Positions 27,447 through 36,623 of a DNA stretch of 52,460 bases are shown one piece after another (position 1 is the first letter of the stretch; each line of letters opens with the position of its first letter). The translations under genes were made by a program, and so were the position numbers. A model generated the notes under the pieces. The model was not told where the DNA came from, did no database searches, and saw only the letters and a program-made list of their open reading frames with translations. Source of the DNA: Alcanivorax sp. UBA4485 (GTDB lineage Bacteria > Pseudomonadota > Gammaproteobacteria > Pseudomonadales > Alcanivoracaceae); assembly GCA_002389055.1 (NCBI GenBank), contig DGNT01000020.1, positions 1 through 52,460 of the forward strand, given 5' to 3'.

Positions 27447-30138
27447 GGAGCAGATTCTTCCTGGTCAGATGGTTGATCACGGTGTGGTACCAGAGCGGCA
27501 CCATCCGATACCGGCCGTCGTCGCTCTGGCGAATAAAGCCGGCGTCGAAACCCGCCTTCAAGGCGTAACGCACCACGTTTTCCGGCAGGTCGGTGGCGGC
27601 CACGATTTCACCGCTGGACAGGTTCTCGTGGGTGGCGATGGCGGCGTACACGAACAATAGATTCTCGCCGGCCTTTTCCACCGCGGCGCCCTGTGGCTTG
27701 GCGGGCAGCCCCACCAGCACCTGGCGGCGGGTGACTTTCACCGAGCTCAGCCACAGCCGCAGTGCCGCCATCGGGTTACCGCGGCAGGCGTCCCACAGCA
27801 GGCTGAAATAGCGCTGCTCGGCGTTGCGCACATTGCCCGCCTCGGGCCCCCGCGACGATAACAAGACTTCGTCGTAACGCAGGGTCTGGCCGGAAAGGTG
27901 ATGCCGCGACAGAATCAAGGAGCGAATCTCGCTCTGGCCCCAGCGCTTCACCCGCACCACATTGCGGAACTGGTACTCCCGGCCGAACACATTGCACAGA
28001 TACGCCCAGCTCTGGTTGTTGAGCAGCACCAGCCAGAACAGGTTATCCAGGCGCGCATTCGTTAAACGCAACAGCGTGCGCCAGCCTTCCAGGCCGCCGA
28101 TCCGGGCGAGGAAAAAATTCTGCGCTTCGTCCAGTACCAGCAGGGTGGGGCGGCGCTGCTCGTCGTTCTTCACCAGGCTGGCGGGGCCGTCTTCAAGGGG
28201 CTCGTCCAGGGCCTCGGCGATCAGCGTCGTGACCTCTTCCGGGGTCAGTGTCTTCGGCGGCACGGCCACCGACACCACCCGCAGGCCGTCGTCGCTTTTT
28301 TCCAGGGCCCGGGTCAGGCGCCGCGCCGCCATGCTTTTGCCGCTGCCTTTCTCGCCGGCCACCAGCAGGGTGTTCTCGTCGGTTTTGTCCTCGCGCCAGC
28401 GTTGGATCGCTTTTTCCATGGCGTCGGTGAGCCCGGTGTCGATAAAGGGCGCCGGTTCATCGTCGGGCAGGCCGGCGTCGAACCACTGCTGATACGCCCG
28501 GGCGGGCTGGGTGTCGTCGTCGGGTTTCTCTTCCTCGTCGCCGCTTTGCGCGCGCATTCGGAACCAGCGCGCCTTGAGGCGCAGGTACCAGTCCGAGCTG
28601 GCCAGAAGCTGGTCCAGGTAGCGATACACGAAATACACCAGGGCCACCGGCAGCAACAAGGGCGCGGTCCAGGAAAACAGGCGCTTATCAAGCAGCCGGG
28701 CCGCCATGGGGTCGAGGCGTGACGGCAGAATGCTCTGCAGGCACACCAGGTAGTCCTCGTCGCGCTGCCGGAGCAGCCGGCCGACGGCGGCGTACAGCGC
28801 CAGCCCCAGCAGCAGCGCGGTGAGACTGTGCAGCAGGCCGCCGCCGAGCAATTGATCCACCGCCAGGAACAGGGCCCAGGGCAGCATCAGCCAGACCGCC
28901 ACGCGGCGCGCCCGTTCGCCGGCCTGGTTTGCCTGTTCGCCGTTCAGATAGGTGCCGGCGCCCTGTGCCACGCGCAGCACCAGCCATTCGCCGATCAACC
29001 AGGTGAGGCCGAACACCACATACAGCCGGGCCAGCGGCAGCAGCCACAGCAGCAAGCGGGTGGAAGGCGCTTGCAGGGCCGGTTCCGCCAGGTCCAGGGC
29101 GAACCACGGGATCAGCCACGGCAGCAGCGGCGCCAGGCCCGCCACCAGACGGCTCAGCGCCCACAGCCAGCGGCGTCCGCCGCTGGCTTCCATGACGCGG
29201 GCGTGCAACGACAGCAGGGCGCTCTTGCCCCGCCGGCTGAGATGGATCAGCACCGCGAACAGGGCGATGCCCAGCAGCAGTGCCAGGGCGTTGCTCAGCA
29301 ACGGCAGATAGCGGCGCATCTCGCCGTTCAGGCGCCCTTCCTGGAACGCCAGCTGAAACGCCTGATAAAGCCGGTCCAGGGCCAGCCCGGTCTCCAGATC
29401 AATCACCGTGAGCGCGGCGTCCGGCCCGCCGCGCTGCGCCAGCGCCGGCAGGTTGCCGACCTGGTCCCACAAACTGGCCCGCAGAGCCAGCACCTGGCGC
29501 TGCGCCTCCGCGCTTTGCCGGCGCCAGAGCATTTCCTGGGCCGGGTCCGCCGCGCTCAGCCAGGGCGGGGTGCCCGAGCGCCGGGCCAACCGGTCCAGAG
29601 CCGTTAGGGCGGTGGCCGGGTCCCGGCGCAGTAGCGGTGTCAGGGCAAGCAGGCCGGCCAGGCGTTCGCGCAGATAATCGTCGGAGCCGCCCTCGGCCGG
29701 GGCGCCGGCCAGGTTCTGATAGAGCTCGTGCCAGGTGGTCAGGGCGAGGCGCTGCGCCTCGGTCAGTTCAAACCAGGCCAGCCGCTTGGCGCGGCGTTGT
29801 TCGGTGAGCCGCAGGGTTCGTTCGCGCACCGCTTTGTACGCCGGCGCCAGGGCGTCGCAGCCGGGGACCACGGCGGCCGGTACCCGGGACGCCGGCAGCG
29901 CGACGCCGGTGGGGGCGACGCCCAGCGCATCGGTGAGCGACGCCGGCGCCACCGGTTCCCCGCCCAGCGCCGCGTCCAGATGCTCGAGATGCTGCTCCAG
30001 CCGTTCGTTCCCTTCGCGCCACTGATTCAGCGCGGCCTGTTCGCGCTGGCATTGGGCCTCGCTGGCGGCGAGTGCCGGACCGGTTACCCATAACGCCACG
30101 AGGACGAGATAAAGCCGGTACCGCCGCGAAAACCCCAT
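27439..30138 (-). CDS. Large membrane protein with C-terminal AAA ATPase domain
   Basis: The 899-residue protein starts with a signal peptide (to about residue 24), then a helical, Gln/Arg-rich periplasmic part (25-270), six or so membrane helices (about 275-520), and a cytoplasmic AAA/ORC-like ATPase: Walker A 'GEKGSGKS' at 595-602 and Walker B 'LLVLDEAQN' with D670-E671. The C-terminus (about 825-899) looks like a winged helix. The ATPase resembles ExeA/TniB/Cdc6-type domains. It is the first gene of a two-gene unit with the MscS channel. The function is unknown; energy-dependent gating or placement of the channel is a hypothesis. Confidence 0.78.
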   Translation of the reverse strand: MGFSRRYRLYLVLVALWVTGPALAASEAQCQREQAALNQWREGNERLEQHLEHLDAALGGEPVAPASLTDALGVAPTGVALPASRVPAAVVPGCDALAPAYKAVRERTLRLTEQRRAKRLAWFELTEAQRLALTTWHELYQNLAGAPAEGGSDDYLRERLAGLLALTPLLRRDPATALTALDRLARRSGTPPWLSAADPAQEMLWRRQSAEAQRQVLALRASLWDQVGNLPALAQRGGPDAALTVIDLETGLALDRLYQAFQLAFQEGRLNGEMRRYLPLLSNALALLLGIALFAVLIHLSRRGKSALLSLHARVMEASGGRRWLWALSRLVAGLAPLLPWLIPWFALDLAEPALQAPSTRLLLWLLPLARLYVVFGLTWLIGEWLVLRVAQGAGTYLNGEQANQAGERARRVAVWLMLPWALFLAVDQLLGGGLLHSLTALLLGLALYAAVGRLLRQRDEDYLVCLQSILPSRLDPMAARLLDKRLFSWTAPLLLPVALVYFVYRYLDQLLASSDWYLRLKARWFRMRAQSGDEEEKPDDDTQPARAYQQWFDAGLPDDEPAPFIDTGLTDAMEKAIQRWREDKTDENTLLVAGEKGSGKSMAARRLTRALEKSDDGLRVVSVAVPPKTLTPEEVTTLIAEALDEPLEDGPASLVKNDEQRRPTLLVLDEAQNFFLARIGGLEGWRTLLRLTNARLDNLFWLVLLNNQSWAYLCNVFGREYQFRNVVRVKRWGQSEIRSLILSRHHLSGQTLRYDEVLLSSRGPEAGNVRNAEQRYFSLLWDACRGNPMAALRLWLSSVKVTRRQVLVGLPAKPQGAAVEKAGENLLFVYAAIATHENLSSGEIVAATDLPENVVRYALKAGFDAGFIRQSDDGRYRMVPLWYHTVINHLTRKNLLHE

Positions 30139-30264
30139 GGTGTGTTCCTTTTTAATGGTGTCGCGCCATTGTAGGGACGCTGTGAGCGGGCGTCATCCGC
30201 GCCGCCACGGTGTATAGTCGGGGTACGGACGTGATGATCGCGGCGGTGACAGGGAGATTGGGAA

Positions 30265-30669
30265 ATGGCTTCGTTAGTGGTCAGGGATTTGATGGTGCGG
30301 CACCCGCCCTCTTTGGTGGCGGGTACCGAAATGACGTCGGTGGTGGCGGCGCTGTTGAACGGGCGCTATACCGGTTTACCGGTGATCGACGGCGACCACC
30401 GGGTAATCGGTTTCGTCTCCGAACAGGACTGCCTGCGCCATTTGCTGGTGTCCAGCTATCACCAGGAAGGCTCGCTGCGGGTGGAAGAGCTGATGCACGA
30501 TCAGCCGCTCACCGTGCGCGAGGACGATTCCGTAGTGGATGTGGCCGGGCTGATGGTGAAACAGAAGCCGAAAATCTACCCGGTACTGGACAGCGGCGAC
30601 CGGCTGGTGGGCCTGCTGACCCGCAGGGCGGTGCTGCAGGCGCTGAACGACAGCCGGCGCGGCGACTGA
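30265..30669 (+). CDS. CBS domain pair protein
   Basis: The 134-residue cytoplasmic protein consists of two CBS domains (about 5-60 and 72-130), with 'YTGLPVIDGDHRVIGFVSEQD' and 'IYPVLDSGDRLVGLLTRRAVL' as their conserved strand-helix parts. CBS pairs bind adenosine nucleotides and usually regulate partners. No other domain is attached. It runs divergently from the AAA ATPase gene; a TATAGT at 30213-30218 is a possible -10. Confidence 0.88.
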   Translation: MASLVVRDLMVRHPPSLVAGTEMTSVVAALLNGRYTGLPVIDGDHRVIGFVSEQDCLRHLLVSSYHQEGSLRVEELMHDQPLTVREDDSVVDVAGLMVKQKPKIYPVLDSGDRLVGLLTRRAVLQALNDSRRGD

Positions 30670-30759
30670 ACGCCAGCCGCTGGGTCGCCAGCCGCTACAT
30701 ACAAGTTTGCCGGCGCCCGCATCGCTAGTGTTTCCTAAAACAACAAGAGGAGTGTTGTC

Positions 30760-31260
30760 ATGCGTGATCTGTCGACTTTTCTACACGATTACGGCGACAG
30801 CCATCGCCACCCGGTGAATCAGTGGGTACACATTTTTTGTGTACCGGCGATTTTTGTCTCCACGCTGGGGCTGTTCTGGCTGATTCCCATCGGCCAGTGG
30901 CTGGGCCTGGAAGGCGCCGCGGCCTACTGGGTCAACGGCGGCACCCTGCTGGCGGTGCTGTGCATGCCGTTCTACCTGCGGCTCTCGATGGGTGTGTCCC
31001 TGTTGATGCTGGGCTGGCTGGCGGTGTCCATCGCGGTGGTCACGCTGGTGGACCGCAGCGCCCTGTCACTGGGCTGGAGCGCTCTGGTGCTGTGGCTGGT
31101 GGCCTGGGCGGTGCAGGTCTGGGGCCACAAGGTGGAAGGCAAGAAACCGTCGTTCACCGACGACCTGGTGTTCTTGCTGGTGGGGCCGGTGTTCGTCAGC
31201 CTGGAGCTGGCTTACAAGCTGGGCCTCAGCCGTACGCCGGGCCACGGTCGCCCGTCCTGA
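30760..31260 (+). CDS. Mpo1-like (DUF962) membrane protein
   Basis: Membrane protein of 166 residues with four predicted helices. The family signature 'YGDSHRHPVNQWVHIFCVP' (key His residues: SHRHP, NQWVH) is at the N-terminus, and 'QVWGHKVEGKKPSF' is the second conserved His/Glu site. Yeast Mpo1 is a 2-hydroxy fatty acid dioxygenase of alpha-oxidation; the conserved iron-ligand His are present, so the same chemistry is possible here (inference). An AAGAGGAG site precedes the ATG. Confidence 0.85.
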   Translation: MRDLSTFLHDYGDSHRHPVNQWVHIFCVPAIFVSTLGLFWLIPIGQWLGLEGAAAYWVNGGTLLAVLCMPFYLRLSMGVSLLMLGWLAVSIAVVTLVDRSALSLGWSALVLWLVAWAVQVWGHKVEGKKPSFTDDLVFLLVGPVFVSLELAYKLGLSRTPGHGRPS

Positions 31261-31332
31261 ACCGGGCGCTGAGTGGCGGAGACTGAAGCGCGCCCCCGCT
31301 CGCCCCTTTTCCTCTGGGAAGGGGGCTGGTGC

Positions 31333-32052
31333 ATGTTGGCGCCCCATCTGCATAACCGGCCGCACAGCCATGTGGCGGCGTCGCTGCTGGTGAGCCTGGG
31401 CCCGCGGCCCATTCGCGTGCAGCTGGCCGGCCACTGGATCACCGCGGACGCGGTCTGGGCGGCCCCGGATGTGGACCAGGCGCTGGACAGCGACGGCCCG
31501 GTGGCGGTGCTGCACCTGGACCCGGACCACCGCGCCTGGCGGGCGCTGCGGTTGCAGGGCCCCGGTGGCGCCTTCCCGCTGGCCGCCCATCCCCGTTTCC
31601 GGACCTGTCTGAACCAGCTGGCGGCGTTGCCGTCGGCCGCCGCGGCCCTGGCCGCCCGCGCCGCCCTGGAGGCCGGCGAACCCCGCCCGCTGGACCCGCG
31701 TGTGGTGCTCGCCTGCCGGGCCCTGCGTCGGGGTGACGATGCGGCCGGTCTCGGCGGCGCTGCCCTGGCCGAGGCGGTGGGGCTGTCGGAATCCCGCTTC
31801 CGGCACCTTTTCCGCGAAGAACTGGGTGTCAATCTGAAGCGCTTTCAGCTGCACCTTAAATGCCAGCGGGCGCTGACCCTGTGGCGCGATGGCATGAGCC
31901 TCACGGATCTGGCGCTGGCCGCCGGCTTCTACGATCAGCCCCACCTCAATCGCACCCTCCGTGCCATGTTCGATACCCTGCCTTCCCGCTATGCTAGAGC
32001 CTTCCCCATCCAGGTGGAGCATCTCGAAGAGCCCCGCCATCACGATCAATAA
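31333..32052 (+). CDS. AraC family transcriptional regulator
   Basis: DNA-binding protein of about 239 residues; the C-terminal AraC domain (about 140-230) has two helix-turn-helices, with 'LAEAVGLSESRFRHLFREELG' split here as AVGLSESRFRHLFREE and the second 'DLALAAGFYDQPHLNRTLR'. The N-terminal part is small and without a recognised ligand domain. The frame is open from GTG 31273, but ATG 31333 has AAGGGGG 7 bases upstream. The crotonase gene begins 15 bases after its stop, so it may be autoregulated with it. Confidence 0.82.
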   Translation: MLAPHLHNRPHSHVAASLLVSLGPRPIRVQLAGHWITADAVWAAPDVDQALDSDGPVAVLHLDPDHRAWRALRLQGPGGAFPLAAHPRFRTCLNQLAALPSAAAALAARAALEAGEPRPLDPRVVLACRALRRGDDAAGLGGAALAEAVGLSESRFRHLFREELGVNLKRFQLHLKCQRALTLWRDGMSLTDLALAAGFYDQPHLNRTLRAMFDTLPSRYARAFPIQVEHLEEPRHHDQ

Positions 32053-32067
32053 AAACCGGGAGTTATC

Positions 32068-32934
32068 ATGGAGTACCAGCACATCCGCACCGAGCTGGCG
32101 GATAATATTCTCACCGTCACCCTGAATCGCCCCGACCGTATGAACGCCTTCACCCTTCGCATGAAGGACGAGCTGGTGCACGTGTTCGGTGAAGCGGACC
32201 GCGACAACCAGGTGCGGGCGGTGGTGGTCACCGGCGCCGGGCGCGCGTTCTGCGCCGGCATGGAGATGCAGCCCGAGGACGGCGGCCACGTGTTCGGCTA
32301 TGACCACGCCGAGGGCGAGGAGCCGCCGGTGGGCACCATCCGTGATTCCGGCGGCGAAGTGTCCCTGGCGATTTTCAATTGCCGCAAGCCGGTGATCGGT
32401 GCGCTCAACGGCGCCGCCGTGGGTGTCGGCATCACCATGACTCTGCCGATGGACTTCCGGCTTGCCGCCGAAGGCGCCAAGATCGGTTTCGTCTTCACCC
32501 AACGTGGCCTGACGCCGGAAGCCTGTTCGACCTGGTTCCTGCCCCGCGCCGTGGGCATGCAAAAAGCCTTGGAGTGGGTCTACGCCGGCGATATCTTCCT
32601 CGCCGAAGAAGGTCTGGAAGCGGGCCTGTTCCGCAGCCTGCACAGCAAGGAAGAGGTGCTCGACGCCGCCCTGGCGCTGGCCCGCAAGCTGATCGCCAAA
32701 AGCTCGCCGGTGTCGGTGGCGCTGGCCAAACAGATGCTGTGGCGTAACCCTACCTTTGACCACCCGATGCAGGCCCACGCGGTGGAGTCGAGAATGATCT
32801 ACCGCGCCAACGAGTTCTGGGACGGCAAGGACGGCTTCACCGCCTTCCTGGAAAAGCGCGACCCGGTGTTTGATACCGATCTGAACGACGTGCCCGCCCA
32901 GTTTGATTTCTGGCCCGAGCCGCCGTTGCGCTAA
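32068..32934 (+). CDS. Enoyl-CoA hydratase/isomerase (crotonase) family protein, isomerase-type active site
   Basis: Acyl-CoA enzyme of 288 residues. The oxyanion-hole segments 'GAGRAFCAGMEM' and 'NGAAVGVGITM' are present. The two glutamates of classical enoyl-CoA hydratase are replaced (Thr in 'GVGITM', Phe in the 'GFVFT' segment), while 'GLTPEACS' carries Glu151 where delta3,delta2-enoyl-CoA isomerases keep their catalytic base. A double-bond isomerase in beta-oxidation of unsaturated acids is therefore more likely than a hydratase. A GGGAG site precedes the ATG. The PLP enzyme gene follows after 34 bases. Confidence 0.85.
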   Translation: MEYQHIRTELADNILTVTLNRPDRMNAFTLRMKDELVHVFGEADRDNQVRAVVVTGAGRAFCAGMEMQPEDGGHVFGYDHAEGEEPPVGTIRDSGGEVSLAIFNCRKPVIGALNGAAVGVGITMTLPMDFRLAAEGAKIGFVFTQRGLTPEACSTWFLPRAVGMQKALEWVYAGDIFLAEEGLEAGLFRSLHSKEEVLDAALALARKLIAKSSPVSVALAKQMLWRNPTFDHPMQAHAVESRMIYRANEFWDGKDGFTAFLEKRDPVFDTDLNDVPAQFDFWPEPPLR

Positions 32935-32968
32935 CCGTCGAATATTTACGAGAAACAGCGAGGACACC

Positions 32969-34240
32969 ATGAAGAAAGAAACCATAGCGATTCACGGCGG
33001 GTTTGCCGGCGATCCGGAAACCCACTCCGTGGCGGTGCCGATCTATCAGACCACCAGCTACTACTTCGATGACACCCAGCACGGTGCGGACCTGTTCGAC
33101 CTGAAAGTACCGGGCAACATTTACACGCGCATCATGAACCCGACCAACGCGGTACTTGAAGAGCGTGTCACCCAGTTGGAAGGCGGCATCGGTGCCCTGG
33201 CGATGGCCTCGGGCATGGCCGCCACCACCGCGGCGATCCAGACCCTGGCCCGCGCCGGTGACAACATTGTCTCGGTGAGCCAGCTCTACGGCGGCACCTA
33301 TAACCTGTTCGCCCACACCCTGCCGACCATGGGCATCGACGTGCGCATGGCGGACGGCCGCGACATGGCGGCCATGGCCGCGGCCATCGACGAGCACACC
33401 AAAGCGGTATTCTGTGAGTCGATCGGCAACCCGGCCGGCAACATCGTCGATCTGGCGGCGTTGGCCAAGGTGGCCCATGACGCCGGCGTGCCGTTGATCG
33501 TCGATAACACCGTGGCCACGCCGGCACTGTGCCGGCCGTTCGAACACGGCGCGGACATCGTGGTGCATTCGCTGACCAAGTACATGGGCGGCCACGGCAC
33601 CACCGTGGGCGGCGCCATTGTCGACTCCGGGCGTTTTCCGTGGAAGGACAATCCCCGCTTCCCGCAATTCAACGAGCCGGACCCCAGCTATCACGGTGTG
33701 ATCTATTCGGAAGCCATGGGCGAGGCGGCGTTTATCGGCCGTGCCCGCGTGGTGCCGTTGCGCAACATGGGCGCCGCCCTGTCGCCGATGAACGCCTTTC
33801 TTATTCTCCAGGGCATCGAGACCCTGGGTCTGCGCATGGAGCGGCATTGTGAGAACGGCCTGGCGGTGGCCCGCTACCTGCGGGATCACAAGAAAGTGGC
33901 CTGGGTAAACTTCGCCGGCCTGGACAGCGACCAGGACTATCAACTGGCGCAGCGCTATATGGACGGCGGCGTGCCCGCGTCGATTCTCAGCTTCGGCATT
34001 GAAGGCGGCCGCGACGCGGGGGCCCGGTTCATCGATGCGTTGCTGCTGATCAAGCGTCTGGTGAACATTGGCGATGCCAAGTCGCTGGCCTGTCACCCGG
34101 CCACCACCACCCACCGGCAGTTGGACGAGGCGGAGCTTAAGACCGCCGGGGTCAGCGCCGACCTGGTGCGTCTGTCCGTGGGCATCGAGCACATCGACGA
34201 CATCCTCGCCGACATCGAACAGGCGTTGGCCGCCGTTTAG
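32969..34240 (+). CDS. O-acetylhomoserine sulfhydrylase-type PLP enzyme
   Basis: Cys/Met metabolism PLP-dependent enzyme of 423 residues that would join sulfide or a thiol to O-acetylhomoserine. The start 'ETIAIHGGF', 'VPIYQTTSYYF', 'YTRIMNPTN', 'SGMAA', 'SQLYGGTYNLF' and the lysine loop 'HSLTKYMGGHGTT' (PLP-binding K204) are all present, and the length fits MetY rather than MetB/MetC. ATG 32969 has a GAGGA site. The end overlaps the convergent AraC gene by 4 bases. I see no riboswitch upstream. Confidence 0.9.
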   Translation: MKKETIAIHGGFAGDPETHSVAVPIYQTTSYYFDDTQHGADLFDLKVPGNIYTRIMNPTNAVLEERVTQLEGGIGALAMASGMAATTAAIQTLARAGDNIVSVSQLYGGTYNLFAHTLPTMGIDVRMADGRDMAAMAAAIDEHTKAVFCESIGNPAGNIVDLAALAKVAHDAGVPLIVDNTVATPALCRPFEHGADIVVHSLTKYMGGHGTTVGGAIVDSGRFPWKDNPRFPQFNEPDPSYHGVIYSEAMGEAAFIGRARVVPLRNMGAALSPMNAFLILQGIETLGLRMERHCENGLAVARYLRDHKKVAWVNFAGLDSDQDYQLAQRYMDGGVPASILSFGIEGGRDAGARFIDALLLIKRLVNIGDAKSLACHPATTTHRQLDEAELKTAGVSADLVRLSVGIEHIDDILADIEQALAAV

Positions 34241-35208
34241 TCGGGGCGCGCCTCCCGGAAGCGGGCCGGTGTGCTGCCGGTCCAACGCTTGAACGCCTTG
34301 GCGAAGGCGCTCTCATCGGAAAAACCCAGGTCCTCGGCGATCCGCCCGGTGCGGACGCCGCCGGCCAGGGCCTGTTCCGCCAGATCCTGCAGTAACGTAT
34401 CCCGCAACAGCTTGAAGCTGGTGCCTTCGTCCGCCAGTTTGCGGATCAGATGGCGCCCGCTCATACCTAATTGCTCAGCGATGCGTTCCTTGCCCCAGCG
34501 TGGATAGTCACGGATCAGGGTGCTCACCCGGGCGCCCAGGGACTGGCTGTCCAGGCGTGCCAGCAGCTCGTCGGCCAGGCCGCGCAGGTGGCGGCATAGC
34601 GCCGGATTGGCGTGTATCAGTGGCAGCTTGAGCTGGTCGGCGGAAAACACCAGGGCGTTGTCGGGGTGGTTGAAATGCACCGGCAAGCCCAGTTTTTCCT
34701 GGTACCGCTCGGGTTGATCCTGGGCGCCGTGGCGCAGTGTCAGATGGTCGGGCCGGAAGGCGTCGCCGGTGCTCCAGCGGGTCAGATGGAGCAGGCTCGC
34801 CATCACCGCTTCCACACGCGTGGGCCGCCGTGTCTGGTAGACCGGCTGATAACGCACCTCGCAGACGTTTGTGTCGCGGACCACCTGAAAGGCCCCGCCC
34901 TCGCCGACGATCGGGTGGTAATCGATCAGCGATTCCACCGCTTCCTCCAGCGTCTCGCAGCTCATCAGGATCATGCCGGCGGTATCCAGATGCCCGACCT
35001 GCAGCGCCAGTCCCAGGTCCACGCCCACCAGCGGGTCGCCGGCGCCCTCGCAGAACGCTTCCCACAGCCGGTCCTGGCTGGCCAGATCGACCCGCTCGCG
35101 GCTGTCCAGGCGCGCCACCAGATCGTAGGGCAACGCCAACCCCAGGCGCTGGGCGGCCTGCATGATGGCTTGCGAGAAGTGCACCGTGACGGTGGGGCTG
35201 TGGCTCAT
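34237..35208 (-). CDS. AraC family regulator with arabinose-binding-like N-terminal domain
   Basis: Regulator of 323 residues. The N-terminal two thirds are the 'Arabinose_bd' type seen in OruR/ArgR-like AraC proteins ('GDPLVGVDLGLALQVGHL'). The C-terminal AraC domain (about 235-320) shows 'RIAEQLGMSGRHLIRKLADEG' in part and 'DLGFSDESAFAKAFKRWTGSTP'. It is divergent from the flavin monooxygenase operon, 113 bases apart, and the gap holds a perfect inverted repeat. It probably controls that operon in response to a substrate (inference). Confidence 0.88.
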   Translation of the reverse strand: MSHSPTVTVHFSQAIMQAAQRLGLALPYDLVARLDSRERVDLASQDRLWEAFCEGAGDPLVGVDLGLALQVGHLDTAGMILMSCETLEEAVESLIDYHPIVGEGGAFQVVRDTNVCEVRYQPVYQTRRPTRVEAVMASLLHLTRWSTGDAFRPDHLTLRHGAQDQPERYQEKLGLPVHFNHPDNALVFSADQLKLPLIHANPALCRHLRGLADELLARLDSQSLGARVSTLIRDYPRWGKERIAEQLGMSGRHLIRKLADEGTSFKLLRDTLLQDLAEQALAGGVRTGRIAEDLGFSDESAFAKAFKRWTGSTPARFREARPD

Positions 35209-35273
35209 TGAAAGGTCCTGAATTAACCGTACTCGGGTCGCGAATCAGCCGTGCCGGGCCGACCTCGCCCGGT

Positions 35274-35290
35274 TAGGGTCTTAAACCCTA
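35274..35290. promoter_or_regulatory. Inverted repeat in the AraC/monooxygenase divergent region
   Basis: TAGGGT (35274-35279) and ACCCTA (35285-35290) are perfect arms around a 5-base CTTAA spacer, 31 bases before the monooxygenase start. A role as operator for the divergent regulator is plausible but inferred; AraC-type sites are more often direct repeats. Confidence 0.4.
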
Positions 35291-35321
35291 CTGAAATAAT
35301 AACAAGCATAAGGCTTTATCC

Positions 35322-36608
35322 ATGTACGCAGTGATCGGTGCCGGCCCGATGGGCCTGGCCACGGCAAGAAACCTCAGTAAACAGGGTTTGCCCTTCGTCG
35401 GCTATGAACTGAACGGCGACGTGGGCGGTTTGTGGGATATCGACAACCCCCACAGCACCATGTACGAAACCGCGCATCTGATTTCCTCGAAGCGGATGAC
35501 CGAGTTCCTTGAGTTCCCCATGGACGAGCGGGTGGCCACCTACCCGCACCACGCGGAACTGAAGCGCTATTTCCAGGATTACGCCCGGCACTTCGGCCTC
35601 TACGAGCATTACCAGTTCAATACCCGGGTGCTGTCCGTGGTCCCCGAAGGCGAGGGCTGGCGGGTTACCGTGGAGCACAGCGGTGAGCAGAGCAGCCGCT
35701 ACTTCGACGGCGTCCTGATCGCCAGCGGCACCCTGCACACCCCCAACCGGCCGGCGCTGCCCGGGCACTTCGACGGCGAATTACTGCACGCCCGCGATTA
35801 CCGGGACCCGTCCCTGTTCCGCGACAAGCGGGTGCTGATCGTCGGCTGCGGCAACTCCGCCTGCGACATGGCGGTGGACGCGGTGCACCAGGCCAAAAGC
35901 GTGGACCTGTCGGTGCGCCGGGGTTACTACTTCCTGCCCAAGTTCATCGGCGGCCGGCCGTCGGATTCCATCGGCGGCAAGATCAAGCTGCCGCGCCGCC
36001 TGAAACAATGGCTGGATGCCCGGCTGATCCGCATGATCATCGGCCGGCCCAGCGATTACGGTCTGCCGGACCCGGATTACCGGCTTTACGAGGCGCACCC
36101 GGTGATCAACTCCCTGGTGCTGCATCATCTCGGCCACGGGGACATTACCCCGCGCACGGATATCGCCGACATGCAGGGCCACACCGTCACCTTCACCGAC
36201 GGCAGCCGTGCCGACTACGACCTGATTCTGCTCGCCACCGGCTACAAGCTGGATTACCCCTTTATCGACAGCAGCCTGCTCAACTGGCAAGACGACGCGC
36301 CGCGCTTGTACCTGAACGTGTTCCACCCGCACTACGACAACCTGTTCATGATGGGGATGATCGAAGCCGCCGGCCTCGGCTGGGAAGGCCGCAACGAACA
36401 GGCCGAGCTGGTGGCGCTGTACTTGAAGCGCCGCGCCGAGGGCGCCGCCGCCGCCGCGCGGCTGGAAGCGACCAAGCGCGAGCGCGCTGGCGAGACCCTG
36501 GACGGCGGTTATCGCTACCTGAAGCTCTCGCGCATGGCCTATTACGTGCACAAGGACAGCTACCGGGCCGAGGTGGCCAACCAGCGCCGGGCGCTGCAAG
36601 AACAATAA
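35322..36608 (+). CDS. Flavin-containing monooxygenase
   Basis: FAD/NADPH monooxygenase of 428 residues that hydroxylates or oxygenates a small organic substrate. The FAD site 'GAGPMG' is at the N-terminus, the FMO fingerprint FxGxxxHxxxYR is intact at F150-R161 and the NADPH site 'VGCGNSACDMA' follows. The fingerprint ends in Tyr-Arg, not the Pro/Asp form of Baeyer-Villiger enzymes, so it belongs to the FMO group; Baeyer-Villiger activity is still possible. It heads an operon with a transporter and two dehydrogenases, consistent with catabolism of an imported compound. Confidence 0.88.
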   Translation: MYAVIGAGPMGLATARNLSKQGLPFVGYELNGDVGGLWDIDNPHSTMYETAHLISSKRMTEFLEFPMDERVATYPHHAELKRYFQDYARHFGLYEHYQFNTRVLSVVPEGEGWRVTVEHSGEQSSRYFDGVLIASGTLHTPNRPALPGHFDGELLHARDYRDPSLFRDKRVLIVGCGNSACDMAVDAVHQAKSVDLSVRRGYYFLPKFIGGRPSDSIGGKIKLPRRLKQWLDARLIRMIIGRPSDYGLPDPDYRLYEAHPVINSLVLHHLGHGDITPRTDIADMQGHTVTFTDGSRADYDLILLATGYKLDYPFIDSSLLNWQDDAPRLYLNVFHPHYDNLFMMGMIEAAGLGWEGRNEQAELVALYLKRRAEGAAAAARLEATKRERAGETLDGGYRYLKLSRMAYYVHKDSYRAEVANQRRALQEQ

Positions 36609-36623
36609 CCAGGAGGCGACATT

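Noticed and set aside
31066..32985. Very long open frame (639 codons) on the minus strand
   Set aside because: It runs antisense to a recognised AraC regulator and crotonase; the predicted protein is His/Gln/Arg-rich without domain or signal. High GC content keeps the opposite frame open.
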